Positions 1 to 9,680 are shown, numbered from the stretch's first letter. The stretch: DNA of 64,000 bases from Clostridium folliculivorans (GCF_024341905.1 NZ_BQXY01000003.1:327477-391476); one strand, 5' to 3'. Notes: a model not told the origin generated them from the sequence alone. Made by a program: numbers and translations.

Positions 1-289
1 AATACTTTATTTTAGGCCTATTATTTTGTTCTTTCCTTATTTGTCTTTCAGCCGCTCTTCTCTTACTACTCCAATTACATACTGCGAATATATAAGATAA
101 TAAGCTAAACAGACCTATTTCCACTAATTGTGAAAAATGAATTGTAGTTAAACTTAGTTTTCCAGATAAGAAAGAAAAAATATCCTTGCCAAAAACAATA
201 AAATTAGTCAATATCATCGATATAACAATATATGTGCCTTTACCTAATCTTTCAAAGCTTTCCCATTGAGTTTTATTATCAACTCTCAT
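1..289 (-). CDS. Truncated membrane protein, N-terminal part only
   Basis: The reading frame opens with ATG at 287-289, behind an AGGTGG ribosome site, and stays open to the window edge (96 codons), so the C-terminus is missing. Two hydrophobic segments, about residues 19-34 and 57-72, predict a two-pass membrane protein. A strongly basic stretch (SSKRRAAERQIRK) follows the second segment and probably faces the cytoplasm. I do not recognise a family. The divergent gap to the Hsp20 gene holds only AT-rich DNA. Confidence 0.6.
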   Translation of the reverse strand, partial: MRVDNKTQWESFERLGKGTYIVISMILTNFIVFGKDIFSFLSGKLSLTTIHFSQLVEIGLFSLLSYIFAVCNWSSKRRAAERQIRKEQNNRPKIKY

Positions 290-545
290 TTTTTCCACCT
301 CTGCAACATTCAGATTATAACTTTTAAAAGCATACCATATAATCCAAGTACTTCCAGTTTACAAGAACAATGTTATATCATCTGAATATAAAAGTAAACA
401 TAATTAGTAGTTGTATGTAATTACCAATTTATATTTTTAAAACAATAAGTTATGTATATTGAAAAATTATTATAATAACTGATTCTCGAACATACATAAC
501 TTAGTAGTAAATGTCTTAGTTTATTAAATAGTTGCAACTTAAAGG

Positions 546-938
546 TTACTCTAGTTTTTCTTGCTCGTCATAATCTTCCACATCAACTATAACTTTATTT
601 TTGATACTGAGGATATTTTTAGGTAAACTAATGACTAAATTTCCATTTTCAAACTTACCTGTTATATTTTTAGAATCCACATTAGGTACATAAAAGTTCT
701 TTCGAACATCATTTACTGTTTGAACCATAAAAAAGCTCCCATATCCCCTGCTGCTATTAACTTTATTAACTCTTACTGTTATAGTTAAATAGTCTTTTTC
801 ATAGTTTAAGTTTATATTATTCCTCTGCACCCCTAAAATTTTCCCAACTACTACATATTTGTCATCTAGGTCTAGCATTTTTAGCTCAACCTTATTTTCA
901 TTTATATTATTCATCATACTAAGTAATCCAAAAAACAT
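546..938 (-). CDS. hsp20: Small heat shock protein, Hsp20/alpha-crystallin family
   Basis: Predicted ATP-independent chaperone of 130 residues that would hold unfolding proteins in a refoldable state in the cytoplasm. The alpha-crystallin domain spans about residues 20-118. It shows the usual strands DDKYVVVGKILGV, INLNYEKDYLTITV, VRKNFYVPNVD and the closing GNLVISLPK. The N-terminal arm is very short and the C-terminal tail acidic, with no clear I-x-I/V motif. The ATG at 936-938 follows GAGGT by about eight bases. No CIRCE or obvious CtsR operator was seen upstream. Single gene. Confidence 0.88.
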   Translation of the reverse strand: MFFGLLSMMNNINENKVELKMLDLDDKYVVVGKILGVQRNNINLNYEKDYLTITVRVNKVNSSRGYGSFFMVQTVNDVRKNFYVPNVDSKNITGKFENGNLVISLPKNILSIKNKVIVDVEDYDEQEKLE

Positions 939-1066
939 TCAATCTACCTCAATAAAATCACTTACATTTTATTGTATTTTTAAATTTTCTATTTGTTCAT
1001 ACATTGTAATTATTTTTGTTGTTCATACTTAATTTTAAAAAAGTTTATGTACATATATTATATAAC

Positions 1067-1110
1067 CTAGAAGAGTTTTAAAAATAGATTTCTGTTCGAA
1101 GTGGTACATC
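1067..1110. repeat. Solo half-arm of palindromic repeat family B
   Basis: Matches the right arm of the complete copy at 13491-13582 at most positions: both read GAGAGTTTTAAAAATA-like sequence, then GTTCGAAGTG and end in ACATCTATA. The partner arm is missing, so this is a decayed or recombined copy. Confidence 0.65.
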
Positions 1111-1119
1111 TATAGATAT

Positions 1120-1182
1120 ACCAGTTCCAAATAAAATTTATTTATTAAGTAAAATACCATTAATAGCTAAAATGATTTTTGG
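1120..1182. repeat. Dispersed repeat block D, copy 1
   Basis: Starts TTCCAAATAAAA and contains ATACCATTAATAGCTAAAA followed by TGATTTTT. Nearly the same string occurs at about 60218-60280. Both copies lie in gene-free DNA next to palindromic repeat fragments, so D may be the inner part of a larger decayed element. Confidence 0.6.
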
Positions 1183-1226
1183 TATGTTTTTCAATCATGG
1201 AAATGGAATATCTATTCAGCTGAACT

Positions 1227-1318
1227 GATAAACTACTTCAGTCATTAAACTCCAAATAAAGATTTCGATGGTTCTACGAATCTTTATTTGGATAAATTCT
1301 AATATGAAGTAGTTTATC
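1227..1318. repeat. 92-bp palindromic repeat (family B-like, subtype C), copy 1
   Basis: The ends are a perfect 14-bp inverted repeat (GATAAACTACTTCA / TGAAGTAGTTTATC). A second inner stem (CCAAATAAAGATT / AATCTTTATTTGG) closes on a loop containing TCGATGGTTCTACGA. Length and end sequence resemble family B. A shortened copy with the same flanks lies at 24036-24099. Confidence 0.75.
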
Positions 1319-1659
1319 TATATATATACATAAAACCAAAATTTACGAACATTTCTTATATAATTCAACAAATTATTCAACATATCTTATTATCATTTTA
1401 AATTTCTTAATATAAGTCAGCTTTCAAAAGTATTGATTTTACTATATTTTTAACTTTTATTTACATAATTTAAATTTACATTAATTAATATTTATTAAGC
1501 TTAACATTCATTGATTATTCGTGTTTATAATGCTATAATTTCTTTGGATTGATTTACCATATTATACTTATATACCAACAAATACATTTTATTTCATTTA
1601 AATGAACGACAGAATAGATAAATCAATCTACTAATAAAATTTAAGGGGGATTACACTTA

Positions 1660-4600
1660 ATGTCACTGAAAAAAATGATGTCACGAAAATCATTGATGGC
1701 TATTTCACTTTCTATAGCTTTAACGATTGAATTAACCGGCTTCTCTGCACCATTTGTAAGCGGTACCCTAAAAGTTGCTAAAGCGGCTGAAACTACTCCT
1801 TATACATGGAATAATACAATTCCTGTAAAGACACCACTTGCTGGTGCTAAAAATAATGGAAAAGTAGTTTTATTTGACAATGCTCATGATAACGCTGCAG
1901 GTCAAGCAGACTGGGTAATAGATGGAGGTTTTTCAGATTTCGCTGATGCCTTAGTAAATCAAGGTTACACTGTGAAAGAATATAGAGGTGTGGACAAAAA
2001 TAACGATGGTGCTATAAGATTTTATGACGACAGAAATTTAACTTCTGATCAAGAAGGAACTTCTGCAGATAAAAATGAATCAATAATAACCTATGATGCA
2101 ATTAAAGACGCCGACGTTTTTGTAACCGCAGAAGCAAACAGACCTTTTAGAAAATCCGAATACGATGCATTAAAGAAATTTGTTGATTCTGGAAAAGGTG
2201 TTTACTTTATTGGCGATCACTATAATGGAGACAGAAATGTAAATACGTGGGATTCCACAGAAGTTTATGACGGTTATAACAGATGTGACAGTATAAATTA
2301 TAATATGGGGGGAGTTTACGGAGACCTACGAAACACAAAAGATGCTTCCAAAGGTTGGCTTGCAGAAAACTTCGGACTAAGATTTAGATTTAACGCTGGC
2401 GACTCTAACCCTTTAAATTCTGGACAAACTGGTCCTACGGATATAAGACCTGCTTCAGAAGCTGAAGGTTTAACAGAAGGTGTTGTAGGCGAAAAAATGC
2501 TTATGGCAGCTGGAGCAACTATTGCTATTACAGATTCTAGCAAAGCAAAAGGAATTATTTACTTTAAAGATTCTGATGATTTAGTACCTTGGAGCAGTGG
2601 TGTGGAAAATTCTCATGGTGGAAAAAGCATATACTTTGGAGGTCAAAAAGAAGGTGCTTTCGTTGCTATCTCTAAACCAAGCAAAGGAAGGGCTGCCTTT
2701 ATTGGAGACTCATCACCTATTGAAGATAAAACACCAAAATATAAAAACGCTACAAGTGGTAGTTCAAAATCAACCTATAACGGTTGGAATGATATCGGAA
2801 ATGCAGCTAAATTATCCGTTAATATCGTTAACTGGCTAGCAGATTCTTCTCAAGACTATGTGGGCTTTGGTACCTCTTCACATCCTTCTGATATATATGG
2901 TTCTACTTATACTCCAATGGCTGATGTGGAAAAATCAGATCCAGATAACGGACAACCATGGTCAACTCCTACAAATGGCTTTGATCCATGGAACACTGAT
3001 ACTTGGAAACCAGGTTCCTATGGCTCTCCATATTTAACTACTCCTGTTACTGATCCTACTCAATCTACTTTTAATTTATCACTTTATCCAACGTATATAT
3101 ACAAAAACGAACCTTTTTCAATAACCATAGGCGGAGTTGGAGCAAATCCTAGTTTAGGTATTTACTTAACTGGAGGTACCCAAGTTGGCCAAGTCTATGA
3201 CAAAGCTTCAAATGCTTGGTCTGTTTCAGGCTATACTACATTAAACGGTAATGCCCCAGTTACAGTGACTACAAGAGCGGTTAACACTGGTTCTGATAAT
3301 GTCATTAACATAAGAGTTAAAAACGGAAAAACTACCACTGATACTAAAACTGCTACAAGCTTAACTAGTGGCTATGGATACATCGAAGGTACCGTTGATG
3401 GAACTCCTGGAAGCATAGTTACTGCAAATCTAAACGGCACAATTCTTGGAACAGCTCAATTAGATGATTCAAATCACGTTAAAATAGCAGTCAAATCAGG
3501 TACAGGAATAACTTTAAGCGTTTATGATTCAAACGGAACTAAAAAAGTTGACTTACCAAATCAATATACAGTTGAAGATGGAAAAACTTCTCCTTTAATT
3601 ACAGTTATGCCTAAGTCAAGTAATGCAAATTTAAGTTCCTTAGCTGTTAATATAAACGATAGTTCAACCACAGCTATATCACCTGATTTTTCATCTACAA
3701 TATTAAACTATAATGCAACTGTGGACTACTCAGTAACTTCCGTATCTATAACTCCAGTTACTGCAGACCAAAAGGCATCAATTACTGTAAACGGGTCTTC
3801 ACTTGAAGCCGGCAAAGCAATTCTTTCCGATCTTGCTGTTGGCGATAATTTAAATACCATCTCTGTAACCGCTGAAGATGGAACTACTAAGGGATATACT
3901 TTAAATATAAAAAGAGATTTCTGTCATCCTTCTAATGTCGAGCTTAGTACTACAAATCTACAACTTAAGCAAGGTGAAGCTTCAAGTATTTCAGCTAAGG
4001 TTACTCCAGATGAAGCACAAAATAAAGCTATAAAATGGACTTCAAGTGATACATCAATAGCGTCAGTAGATGAAAATGGAAAAATAACAGCAGTAAATGC
4101 AGGTGAAGCAACAATTACAGCTACTACTATTGATAATAATATCTCAGCTACTTGCGCTGTTACGGTTATACCTAAATCAAGCAATTCTAACCTTAGATCT
4201 TTATCTTTGCAAGCCAGTGATTCTAGTACTATAACTTTATCACCGTCCTTCGAAACAGATAAATTAAATTATACTGCATCAGTAAGTTATTCTGTATCAT
4301 CAATTGTATTGGCACCAGTTGTAGCAGATGAAACAGCTAGAGTTTCTATAAACGGGGCTGCTTTGCTTACTGATAAATTAACTATACCTAACCTTATAGT
4401 TGGAGATAATTTAATCAGTATATCTGTTACTGCGGAAGATGGAACCAAAAAAGAATATATTGTAAATGTAAAAAGAGATGTTTGTCACCCTACTAAAGTT
4501 CAACTTAACAGTACAAGTGCCCTATTAAGAAAAAAGGACACCTTAACTCTTGTTGCTACTGTAACACCTGTTGAAGCTGTAAATAAAGCTGTAACATGGT

Positions 4601-4803
4601 CTTCCAGCAACCCTGCAGTTGCAACTGTAGACCAAAATGGAAAGGTAACCGCACTAAGTAAAGGCGACACAACTATAACTGTTACTACAGTTGATGGCGG
4701 ATACACTGCAACTTGTGAAGTGAAAGTTTCGCAAAAATCTATTACTATAAAAGATATAATTACATGCATATTCGACTTTCTTAAAGATATATTTTGTTTT
4801 TAA
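1660..4803 (+). CDS. Secreted multidomain protein: GATase/DUF4350-like domain plus two cadherin-like + Big_2 repeats
   Basis: 1047 residues. A signal peptide (basic start, hydrophobic run, cleavage near AKA/A at about residue 42) sends it outside the cell. Residues about 65-400 form an alpha/beta domain with VVLFDNAHDN, an ADVFVTAEAN strand and GKGVYFIGDH, resembling DUF4350 or class-I glutamine-amidotransferase-like folds; activity unknown. A proline-rich linker and a beta-rich middle follow. Two tandem units of about 187 residues (651-837, 838-1024) each pair a cadherin-like beta-sandwich with an Ig-like Big_2 domain (TSSDTSIASVDENGKITA and a close relative). The C-terminus is a short hydrophobic tail ending in Phe with no LPXTG. 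Strong GGGGGA ribosome site. Substrate binding or adhesion is inferred only. Confidence 0.75.
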   Translation: MSLKKMMSRKSLMAISLSIALTIELTGFSAPFVSGTLKVAKAAETTPYTWNNTIPVKTPLAGAKNNGKVVLFDNAHDNAAGQADWVIDGGFSDFADALVNQGYTVKEYRGVDKNNDGAIRFYDDRNLTSDQEGTSADKNESIITYDAIKDADVFVTAEANRPFRKSEYDALKKFVDSGKGVYFIGDHYNGDRNVNTWDSTEVYDGYNRCDSINYNMGGVYGDLRNTKDASKGWLAENFGLRFRFNAGDSNPLNSGQTGPTDIRPASEAEGLTEGVVGEKMLMAAGATIAITDSSKAKGIIYFKDSDDLVPWSSGVENSHGGKSIYFGGQKEGAFVAISKPSKGRAAFIGDSSPIEDKTPKYKNATSGSSKSTYNGWNDIGNAAKLSVNIVNWLADSSQDYVGFGTSSHPSDIYGSTYTPMADVEKSDPDNGQPWSTPTNGFDPWNTDTWKPGSYGSPYLTTPVTDPTQSTFNLSLYPTYIYKNEPFSITIGGVGANPSLGIYLTGGTQVGQVYDKASNAWSVSGYTTLNGNAPVTVTTRAVNTGSDNVINIRVKNGKTTTDTKTATSLTSGYGYIEGTVDGTPGSIVTANLNGTILGTAQLDDSNHVKIAVKSGTGITLSVYDSNGTKKVDLPNQYTVEDGKTSPLITVMPKSSNANLSSLAVNINDSSTTAISPDFSSTILNYNATVDYSVTSVSITPVTADQKASITVNGSSLEAGKAILSDLAVGDNLNTISVTAEDGTTKGYTLNIKRDFCHPSNVELSTTNLQLKQGEASSISAKVTPDEAQNKAIKWTSSDTSIASVDENGKITAVNAGEATITATTIDNNISATCAVTVIPKSSNSNLRSLSLQASDSSTITLSPSFETDKLNYTASVSYSVSSIVLAPVVADETARVSINGAALLTDKLTIPNLIVGDNLISISVTAEDGTKKEYIVNVKRDVCHPTKVQLNSTSALLRKKDTLTLVATVTPVEAVNKAVTWSSSNPAVATVDQNGKVTALSKGDTTITVTTVDGGYTATCEVKVSQKSITIKDIITCIFDFLKDIFCF
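3610..4731 (+). repeat. In-gene tandem duplication of a 561-bp unit (two copies)
   Basis: Copy one spans about 3610-4170 and copy two about 4171-4731. Each begins PKSSN(A/S)NL and contains a conserved RD(F/V)CHP join between the cadherin-like and Big_2 domains. The copies have diverged but stay in register, which indicates an old duplication inside the gene. Confidence 0.7.
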
Positions 4804-4854
4804 AGATTAACTTTTGTTAATTTCAAACATTATTCAAATATAATCAGCAACCAA

Positions 4855-4891
4855 AATAAGCACTATGAATTTTTAATTCACAGTGCTTATT
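4855..4891. terminator. Stem-loop terminator, probably bidirectional
   Basis: AATAAGCACT and AGTGCTTATT pair around an inner TGAAT/ATTCA stem. It lies between the convergent secreted-protein gene and the ABC transporter operon. The T-tract is weak on both sides. Confidence 0.6.
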
Positions 4892-4995
4892 CCTTATATA
4901 TCCTATAAACATAATAAAATTTAAAGAAAATTATTTTATAGGATTTAAAGAACATTTTGCTAGATTCAAATAATTTTCCAAAGACTTTCTACTTT

Positions 4996-5685
4996 CTAAG
5001 AAGCAACTCCTTCCTTAGTCTGAATCTCCCCATCTTTTAACCTTAGTATAGAGGTTCCATAGTAAGCAGCCTCTTCTGAATGAGTAACTTGGATTATAGT
5101 TTTACTTAGGTTTTTATTGATATTTTGGAACAGCTTCATTATGTCTGTTCCAGTCTTGGAATCTAGGTTACCAATAGGCTCATCTGCTAAGATTATATCT
5201 GGTCCAAACACCAGAGCTCTTGCTATAGCTACTCTTTGCTGCTGCCCTCCTGAAAGTTCTCTTGGGGTAACCTTCCTTTTATGGCTCATTTCTATTGTAT
5301 CTAGAATTTCTTTAAGTTTTTCCTCATACTTCTTCAAAGGCTTTCCGTCAAGTATTATAGGCAATAAGATATTATCCTCTACAGTTAGGTTAGGAACAAG
5401 ATTATAAAACTGGAACACAAAACCTATTTCTCTTCTTTTCATAATACTCTTTTGCTTTTCACTTAAAGAACTTAAATCTCTTCCATTTATGCTTACCACT
5501 CCACTAGTAGGTTTATCTAATCCTCCAAGTAGATATAATAAAGTTGATTTTCCACATCCTGAAGGCCCCATTATAGATAAAAACTCACCTTTTTCTACAG
5601 AAAAGTTAATATCTTTTAGTACCTCTATCTCTTCTTTTCCAACTTTAAAACTCTTATTTAAATCAAAAACCTCAATTGATCTCAT
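4996..5685 (-). CDS. ABC transporter ATP-binding protein (MacB/LolD type)
   Basis: 229-residue ATPase that would power the FtsX-type permease encoded immediately upstream. Walker A is GPSGCGKST (residues 40-48), the signature [14 protein letters not shown] is near residue 144 and Walker B IILADEP follows at about 164, with the usual D-loop and H-switch (VTHSEEAA). Length and sequence fit the MacB/LolD/YtrE subfamily, which drives mechanotransmission or lipoprotein and peptide export rather than import. A GGAGG site precedes ATG 5685. The permease stop (5707) lies 21 bp upstream, so the two are co-transcribed. Cargo is unknown. Confidence 0.9.
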   Translation of the reverse strand: MRSIEVFDLNKSFKVGKEEIEVLKDINFSVEKGEFLSIMGPSGCGKSTLLYLLGGLDKPTSGVVSINGRDLSSLSEKQKSIMKRREIGFVFQFYNLVPNLTVEDNILLPIILDGKPLKKYEEKLKEILDTIEMSHKRKVTPRELSGGQQQRVAIARALVFGPDIILADEPIGNLDSKTGTDIMKLFQNINKNLSKTIIQVTHSEEAAYYGTSILRLKDGEIQTKEGVAS

Positions 5686-5706
5686 TTAATTCCTCCTACA
5701 AATACT

Positions 5707-8190
5707 TTATTCATATTTTAATTCATCTATAATAGACAGTTTTCTGCTCTTAAACAGTACTGGTAATGTTGCTAAAAACACTAAAATCAAAGAAACACTA
5801 AGTACTACAGACATATAAGAAATATTAAACTTTATATCTAGAGGTAGACCTATTTTATCAGTTATCTTGGACATCAAAGATGAAGTAAGATATGCAAGCG
5901 GAGTTACAATTACCACCGCCCATATAACTGAAAGTATTGATTCTACTATAATCATTACACCTCTTTGCCCCTTAGTCATGCCAACAGAACTTAAAACTGC
6001 CATATCCTTCTTTCTTTGAATAAAACTAATTCCTATATTGTTAAGTATTCCAAAACACCCTATAACAACTGCCATATAGGAGAATATACTTAATATGGTC
6101 ATAACCTGATCATTTTGTTCTATATTTCTATCTCTAGTTTCTTCAAAAGTCCTTACTTGACCACCTAACCCCTTGACTTCTTTATTTATACTTTCCTTTA
6201 TATCCTTAGAGCTCTTTGATGTATTAAAATAAATTGAGTATGACGCTGAATCATAATATTCTTTTGGGAGTCCTTTATAATTCATTAATATGAATATACC
6301 GTTATTCAGCATTTTTCCATCAACTATTCCTACAATCTTATAAGCTTTATTTGTATTTCTAAGCTTCATATCAAAGGTATCCCCTACAGATAGTTTAGTT
6401 TTTTCTGCAACTTTCCTTGTTAGTATTACTTCATCACTAACTCCAGATTTGAATTTATCATAAATATATTTATTATCCTTTTCTTCCCAATTAATATAAT
6501 GATCATAATCGGTATATTTATCAGGTTCAACAGCCATTACTGTAAATGCACTTTCATTTATATTTCCATTAGCATAGTACATAAATTGGATTGAATCCTT
6601 ATTAACTCCTTCAGTTTTAAGTACTATTTCTTTTATTTTATCTAAATTACCGACAACCCCAGTACCTGACCCATTTATTTCTATACTATAATTTAATTTT
6701 TCATAGATTCCACTAACTAAGACTTTAACATTTACACTTAATGAATTTATAGTAATTATGGATATAATAGCCAATATCATAAGATTAACATTTCCAAGCA
6801 GCACCTTAGAGGTTCTCATATTATTAAAAGAAAGGGCCATAGAACCATTGATTTTTCTTAGAACTATATAGATAACCCTAGATAGAAGATCTACAAGCTT
6901 TGGAAATACAAGCATTGCCGCTGCAACTGCAGTAATCATTAGAATAGGACTAATATTTATAACGAATTTGTTATTAATGAAATTTAATATTATAACTACA
7001 ATAAGCATCACAATCCCAGATATAAACTTTCCATATCCAATTTCATTTACTGTACTTGGATTATTCAAAATAACATTCTTAACTTCTATTTTTCTTGTTT
7101 TAATTACTGGTAATGCAGCGGATAATACTGACAGCAGTATTGAAAACATCATACCAAATACTAAATATTTAACATCAATATTCGGCTTATCAATTATTCC
7201 ATACTCTCTAAGTGGAGAAATAAAGTAATTAATAATATATAAAATACCCACACCTGCAGCGTTTCCTATAATGCCGCCAAGGATACCATATACAAAACTT
7301 TCCAGATAAAGAATTCTTCTTATTGTGCCTCTCGTAGCACCTTGGCTTAAGAATGTACCTATTATAGGCATTCTTTCAGTTACTGTAAGCTTAAAAGAAC
7401 TATATATTATGATGGCGCTCATGAAAACCACTATTGCAAGCATCATATAAAACATACTAGTCATTTGAGACAACTGAGATTTTACTTGTTCTTCATCAAA
7501 AAGTTCCTTTGCAGAAAAGCTTGTATTAGAATCATTAAACTCTTTCACAGATTCTTTTATTGAATCTTTTGATTTATTCGCTATTATAGAATTGTATTTT
7601 CCTTCTATATCAAGCTTTTTAGATATGAATTTATAAGGAACAATAATTTGAAACGAATCCTTACTATCCATGTAAAAAGCACCTTCATTACTTGCTATTG
7701 CAGATACTTTCAAGGATATCTTTTCACCATTTAAAATTATCTTTAGATTATCTCCAACATTAAGTTTAAATTTATCACTAATTCTTTTTGAGATTATGCA
7801 CTTTTCTCCATCAAAATCCTTGAGTTCCTTATTCATAAGCAATATACTTTTATCAATATATTTTTCTTCTCTTCCACTAAGCTTAAGTGATTGTAAATCA
7901 TCGCTATCATACACCACAGATACGTTCAGTTCTGGCACTAAATTCTTAACACCTTTTTCATTTATGTTCTCCAGAGAAAAAGTACTTTCTCCAGTTTTAG
8001 AAGATATATATAAATCTTTATTTTCTAATTGTTCTAGTTGAGGCTTTACAAAACTTTCAATTGCAGATTCCACTGCCCCCATGCTTCCTACAAAAAGTGC
8101 AGTACTTAAAATTATTGCTAATAGTAATAATGAAAACCTTGCTTTCTTTTCTATCATGATTTTTACAACATACTTTAAAAATATCTTCAT
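5707..8190 (-). CDS. ABC transporter permease, FtsX-like (MacB type)
   Basis: 827-residue membrane protein, partner of the ATPase just downstream. It has an N-terminal membrane segment (about 17-37), an extracellular domain, a first FtsX-type helical bundle (about 240-375), further central membrane segments (about 395-490), a second soluble domain, and a final FtsX bundle (about 705-820). This is the duplicated arrangement of large Firmicute MacB/YtrF-like permeases. The GGGGGTA ribosome site is seven bases before ATG 8190. No histidine-kinase pair is adjacent, so a role in antimicrobial-peptide resistance cannot be argued from context; the substrate is open. Confidence 0.88.
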   Translation of the reverse strand: MKIFLKYVVKIMIEKKARFSLLLLAIILSTALFVGSMGAVESAIESFVKPQLEQLENKDLYISSKTGESTFSLENINEKGVKNLVPELNVSVVYDSDDLQSLKLSGREEKYIDKSILLMNKELKDFDGEKCIISKRISDKFKLNVGDNLKIILNGEKISLKVSAIASNEGAFYMDSKDSFQIIVPYKFISKKLDIEGKYNSIIANKSKDSIKESVKEFNDSNTSFSAKELFDEEQVKSQLSQMTSMFYMMLAIVVFMSAIIIYSSFKLTVTERMPIIGTFLSQGATRGTIRRILYLESFVYGILGGIIGNAAGVGILYIINYFISPLREYGIIDKPNIDVKYLVFGMMFSILLSVLSAALPVIKTRKIEVKNVILNNPSTVNEIGYGKFISGIVMLIVVIILNFINNKFVINISPILMITAVAAAMLVFPKLVDLLSRVIYIVLRKINGSMALSFNNMRTSKVLLGNVNLMILAIISIITINSLSVNVKVLVSGIYEKLNYSIEINGSGTGVVGNLDKIKEIVLKTEGVNKDSIQFMYYANGNINESAFTVMAVEPDKYTDYDHYINWEEKDNKYIYDKFKSGVSDEVILTRKVAEKTKLSVGDTFDMKLRNTNKAYKIVGIVDGKMLNNGIFILMNYKGLPKEYYDSASYSIYFNTSKSSKDIKESINKEVKGLGGQVRTFEETRDRNIEQNDQVMTILSIFSYMAVVIGCFGILNNIGISFIQRKKDMAVLSSVGMTKGQRGVMIIVESILSVIWAVVIVTPLAYLTSSLMSKITDKIGLPLDIKFNISYMSVVLSVSLILVFLATLPVLFKSRKLSIIDELKYE

Positions 8191-8644
8191 ATCTTACCCC
8201 CATTCAAAAAATCCCTACCGGCATATATTATCATACATTTTTTGGATTTTGTGTAATATTAAGTTTTATTCATTAAATCTTAAGCTTTTATTAAGATTTG
8301 GAATACTATTCCATAGGCTAAACATTTATATTCTAACCCTGTTGATATGTACTGATACAAACTCTTCATATACTTAATTATTATTACAATACTTTTTTTG
8401 CTTATATTAAAACTAAAAATGAAACTATGTTTAATCACTGAGTTAAAATAATAGCGAATGAAAAAGCAAAAAACACATTATAGAGCACCCCTTAAGTTTC
8501 TCCATAATGTGTTTTTCACACCAGAATGTATAATTTTTATTATTTTATACATTTAAATAATTAATTATTAGATATCTATTGTTTTTATTATATTAACTAT
8601 TTTAACAGTATACCTTTTATTCAATTCCTTGCCATAACTCTATA
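8191..8644. other. Intergenic region with one stem-loop; no gene seen
   Basis: This 454-bp gap separates two genes that both read leftward. It holds the terminator-like hairpin at 8468-8516 and, to its left, AT-rich DNA that must contain the promoter of the ABC transporter pair. No repeat-family copy or convincing small gene was found. Confidence 0.5.
8468..8516. terminator. Stem-loop terminator for the HELSH membrane protein gene
   Basis: AAAAACACATTAT pairs with ATAATGTGTTTTT, giving a T-run on either strand. It lies about 130 bp past the stop codon at 8645 and ahead of the ABC operon. Confidence 0.65.
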
Positions 8645-9448
8645 TTATAGTTTTCTTACTACAAGCAACCCTAAGCTTATAATATAAGTTATTGAGGAAA
8701 GTATTAATGCTACGATAAGCATTCCTGTTATTAAGATATTATATTTCAATATAGCTTTATCCATAAGTTCTATTGATAATCCAAAAGCATTTAATACCAG
8801 TAGTAAAAGAAAAAGAACAATTAAACCCATTGATGCTCCTTTAATATCAGCCATACTTAAAGATATATGTGAAGATATACATATTGCTAGAAATAAGAAT
8901 ATATAAAAATACGGATTTCTAAAATTTTCTCCTGAGAAAATAGTTTTCACTAAATGTCCATATGAAGTGAGCAAGCCTTCTATAGTAACCTTTCCAATTC
9001 TAGTTATATGAAGAGAATTGAATAATATATCTATAAATTTGTTATATGTATCTGGTATTGCAAAATACATAAGAATTATTATAGTTATAACTCCTCCAAA
9101 AATAGGTGCTACCCCTATAAAGAAATTTCCAACTTGTTGATATATACTATTAGGATTATAGCTGTGATCGACATACCCCATTACCCCATTATTATCCGGC
9201 TTTTGAAATAACTTTATTTTCCTTATATCATGCCCAAATACTAGAGCTAAGATAGCATGACTCAACTCATGAATAGGAACTCCTATAAACCCAGTCATCA
9301 TGACAGCATTAAAGCCTAAGCTCTTATAAATATTCTTAATGGAGTTATTTCTAAGTACTCCCAAAATCAATCCAAAAAATATTATCATTCCTGTTAAATA
9401 TAAAGTTTCAACCAAAGATCTAATTGATAAATTAATAATAAATTCCAT
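8645..9448 (-). CDS. Membrane protein with HELSH zinc-metalloprotease motif (M50-like)
   Basis: 267 residues with about six to seven hydrophobic segments. The second carries HELSH at residues 60-64, the HExxH zinc-binding and catalytic signature of site-2-protease-like intramembrane peptidases. A possible third zinc ligand is the Asp of SMADIKG near residue 200, although the usual xDG context is altered. The NFFIGVAPIFGG stretch (108-119) resembles the membrane loop seen in some M50B members. No PDZ or CBS domain. The gene stands alone with GTGAGG before ATG 9448. Proteolysis of a membrane substrate is inferred; a non-peptidase role remains possible. Confidence 0.6.
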   Translation of the reverse strand: MEFIINLSIRSLVETLYLTGMIIFFGLILGVLRNNSIKNIYKSLGFNAVMMTGFIGVPIHELSHAILALVFGHDIRKIKLFQKPDNNGVMGYVDHSYNPNSIYQQVGNFFIGVAPIFGGVITIIILMYFAIPDTYNKFIDILFNSLHITRIGKVTIEGLLTSYGHLVKTIFSGENFRNPYFYIFLFLAICISSHISLSMADIKGASMGLIVLFLLLLVLNAFGLSIELMDKAILKYNILITGMLIVALILSSITYIISLGLLVVRKL

Positions 9449-9627
9449 ATTATTTCCTCACCTTTCAAATTTAAAAGTATTTTCTACGCCGCATCTTTTT
9501 CTTAAATTTAAAACACTAATACAAACTATGTATTATAAATTTTTCTAAACTACTCATTACTAATTAAAAAAACAAGTAACATTTTCATCATAACGACAAT
9601 ATAATATATTATAAAACAAATGAAAAA

Positions 9628-9680
9628 GATTAACGACATACCTCATAAAAAATTTATATTTTCTTTACAGGTCGTTAATC
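9628..9680. promoter_or_regulatory. Perfect inverted repeat upstream of the SPOCS gene
   Basis: GATTAACGAC (9628-9637) and GTCGTTAATC (9671-9680) are exact inverted copies, 33 bp apart, ending 28 bp before the start codon of the coat-like gene. It could be an operator pair or an mRNA leader stem; no T-run follows, so it is not a terminator. Confidence 0.45.

Larger units (their letters stand above)
939..1659. other. 720-bp intergenic region made largely of repeat fragments
   Basis: No gene was seen. The stretch holds a solo arm of repeat family B (1067-1110), a block at about 1120-1182 that recurs at 60218-60280, and a complete 92-bp palindrome (1227-1318). Close to the next gene, an inverted pair of GATTGATTTA / TAAATCAATC (about 1547-1556 and 1618-1628) brackets the probable promoter and leader of the secreted protein. 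The ribosome site AAGGGGGA lies just before 1660. Confidence 0.6.

Noticed and set aside
1067-1318. Palindromic repeats as a CRISPR array
   Set aside because: Copies are few, scattered, 92-98 bp and palindromic; there is no regular repeat-spacer pattern and no cas gene.
8081-8377. 98-residue + strand frame
   Set aside because: It overlaps the start of the FtsX permease on the other strand and has no ribosome site; a shadow of that gene.
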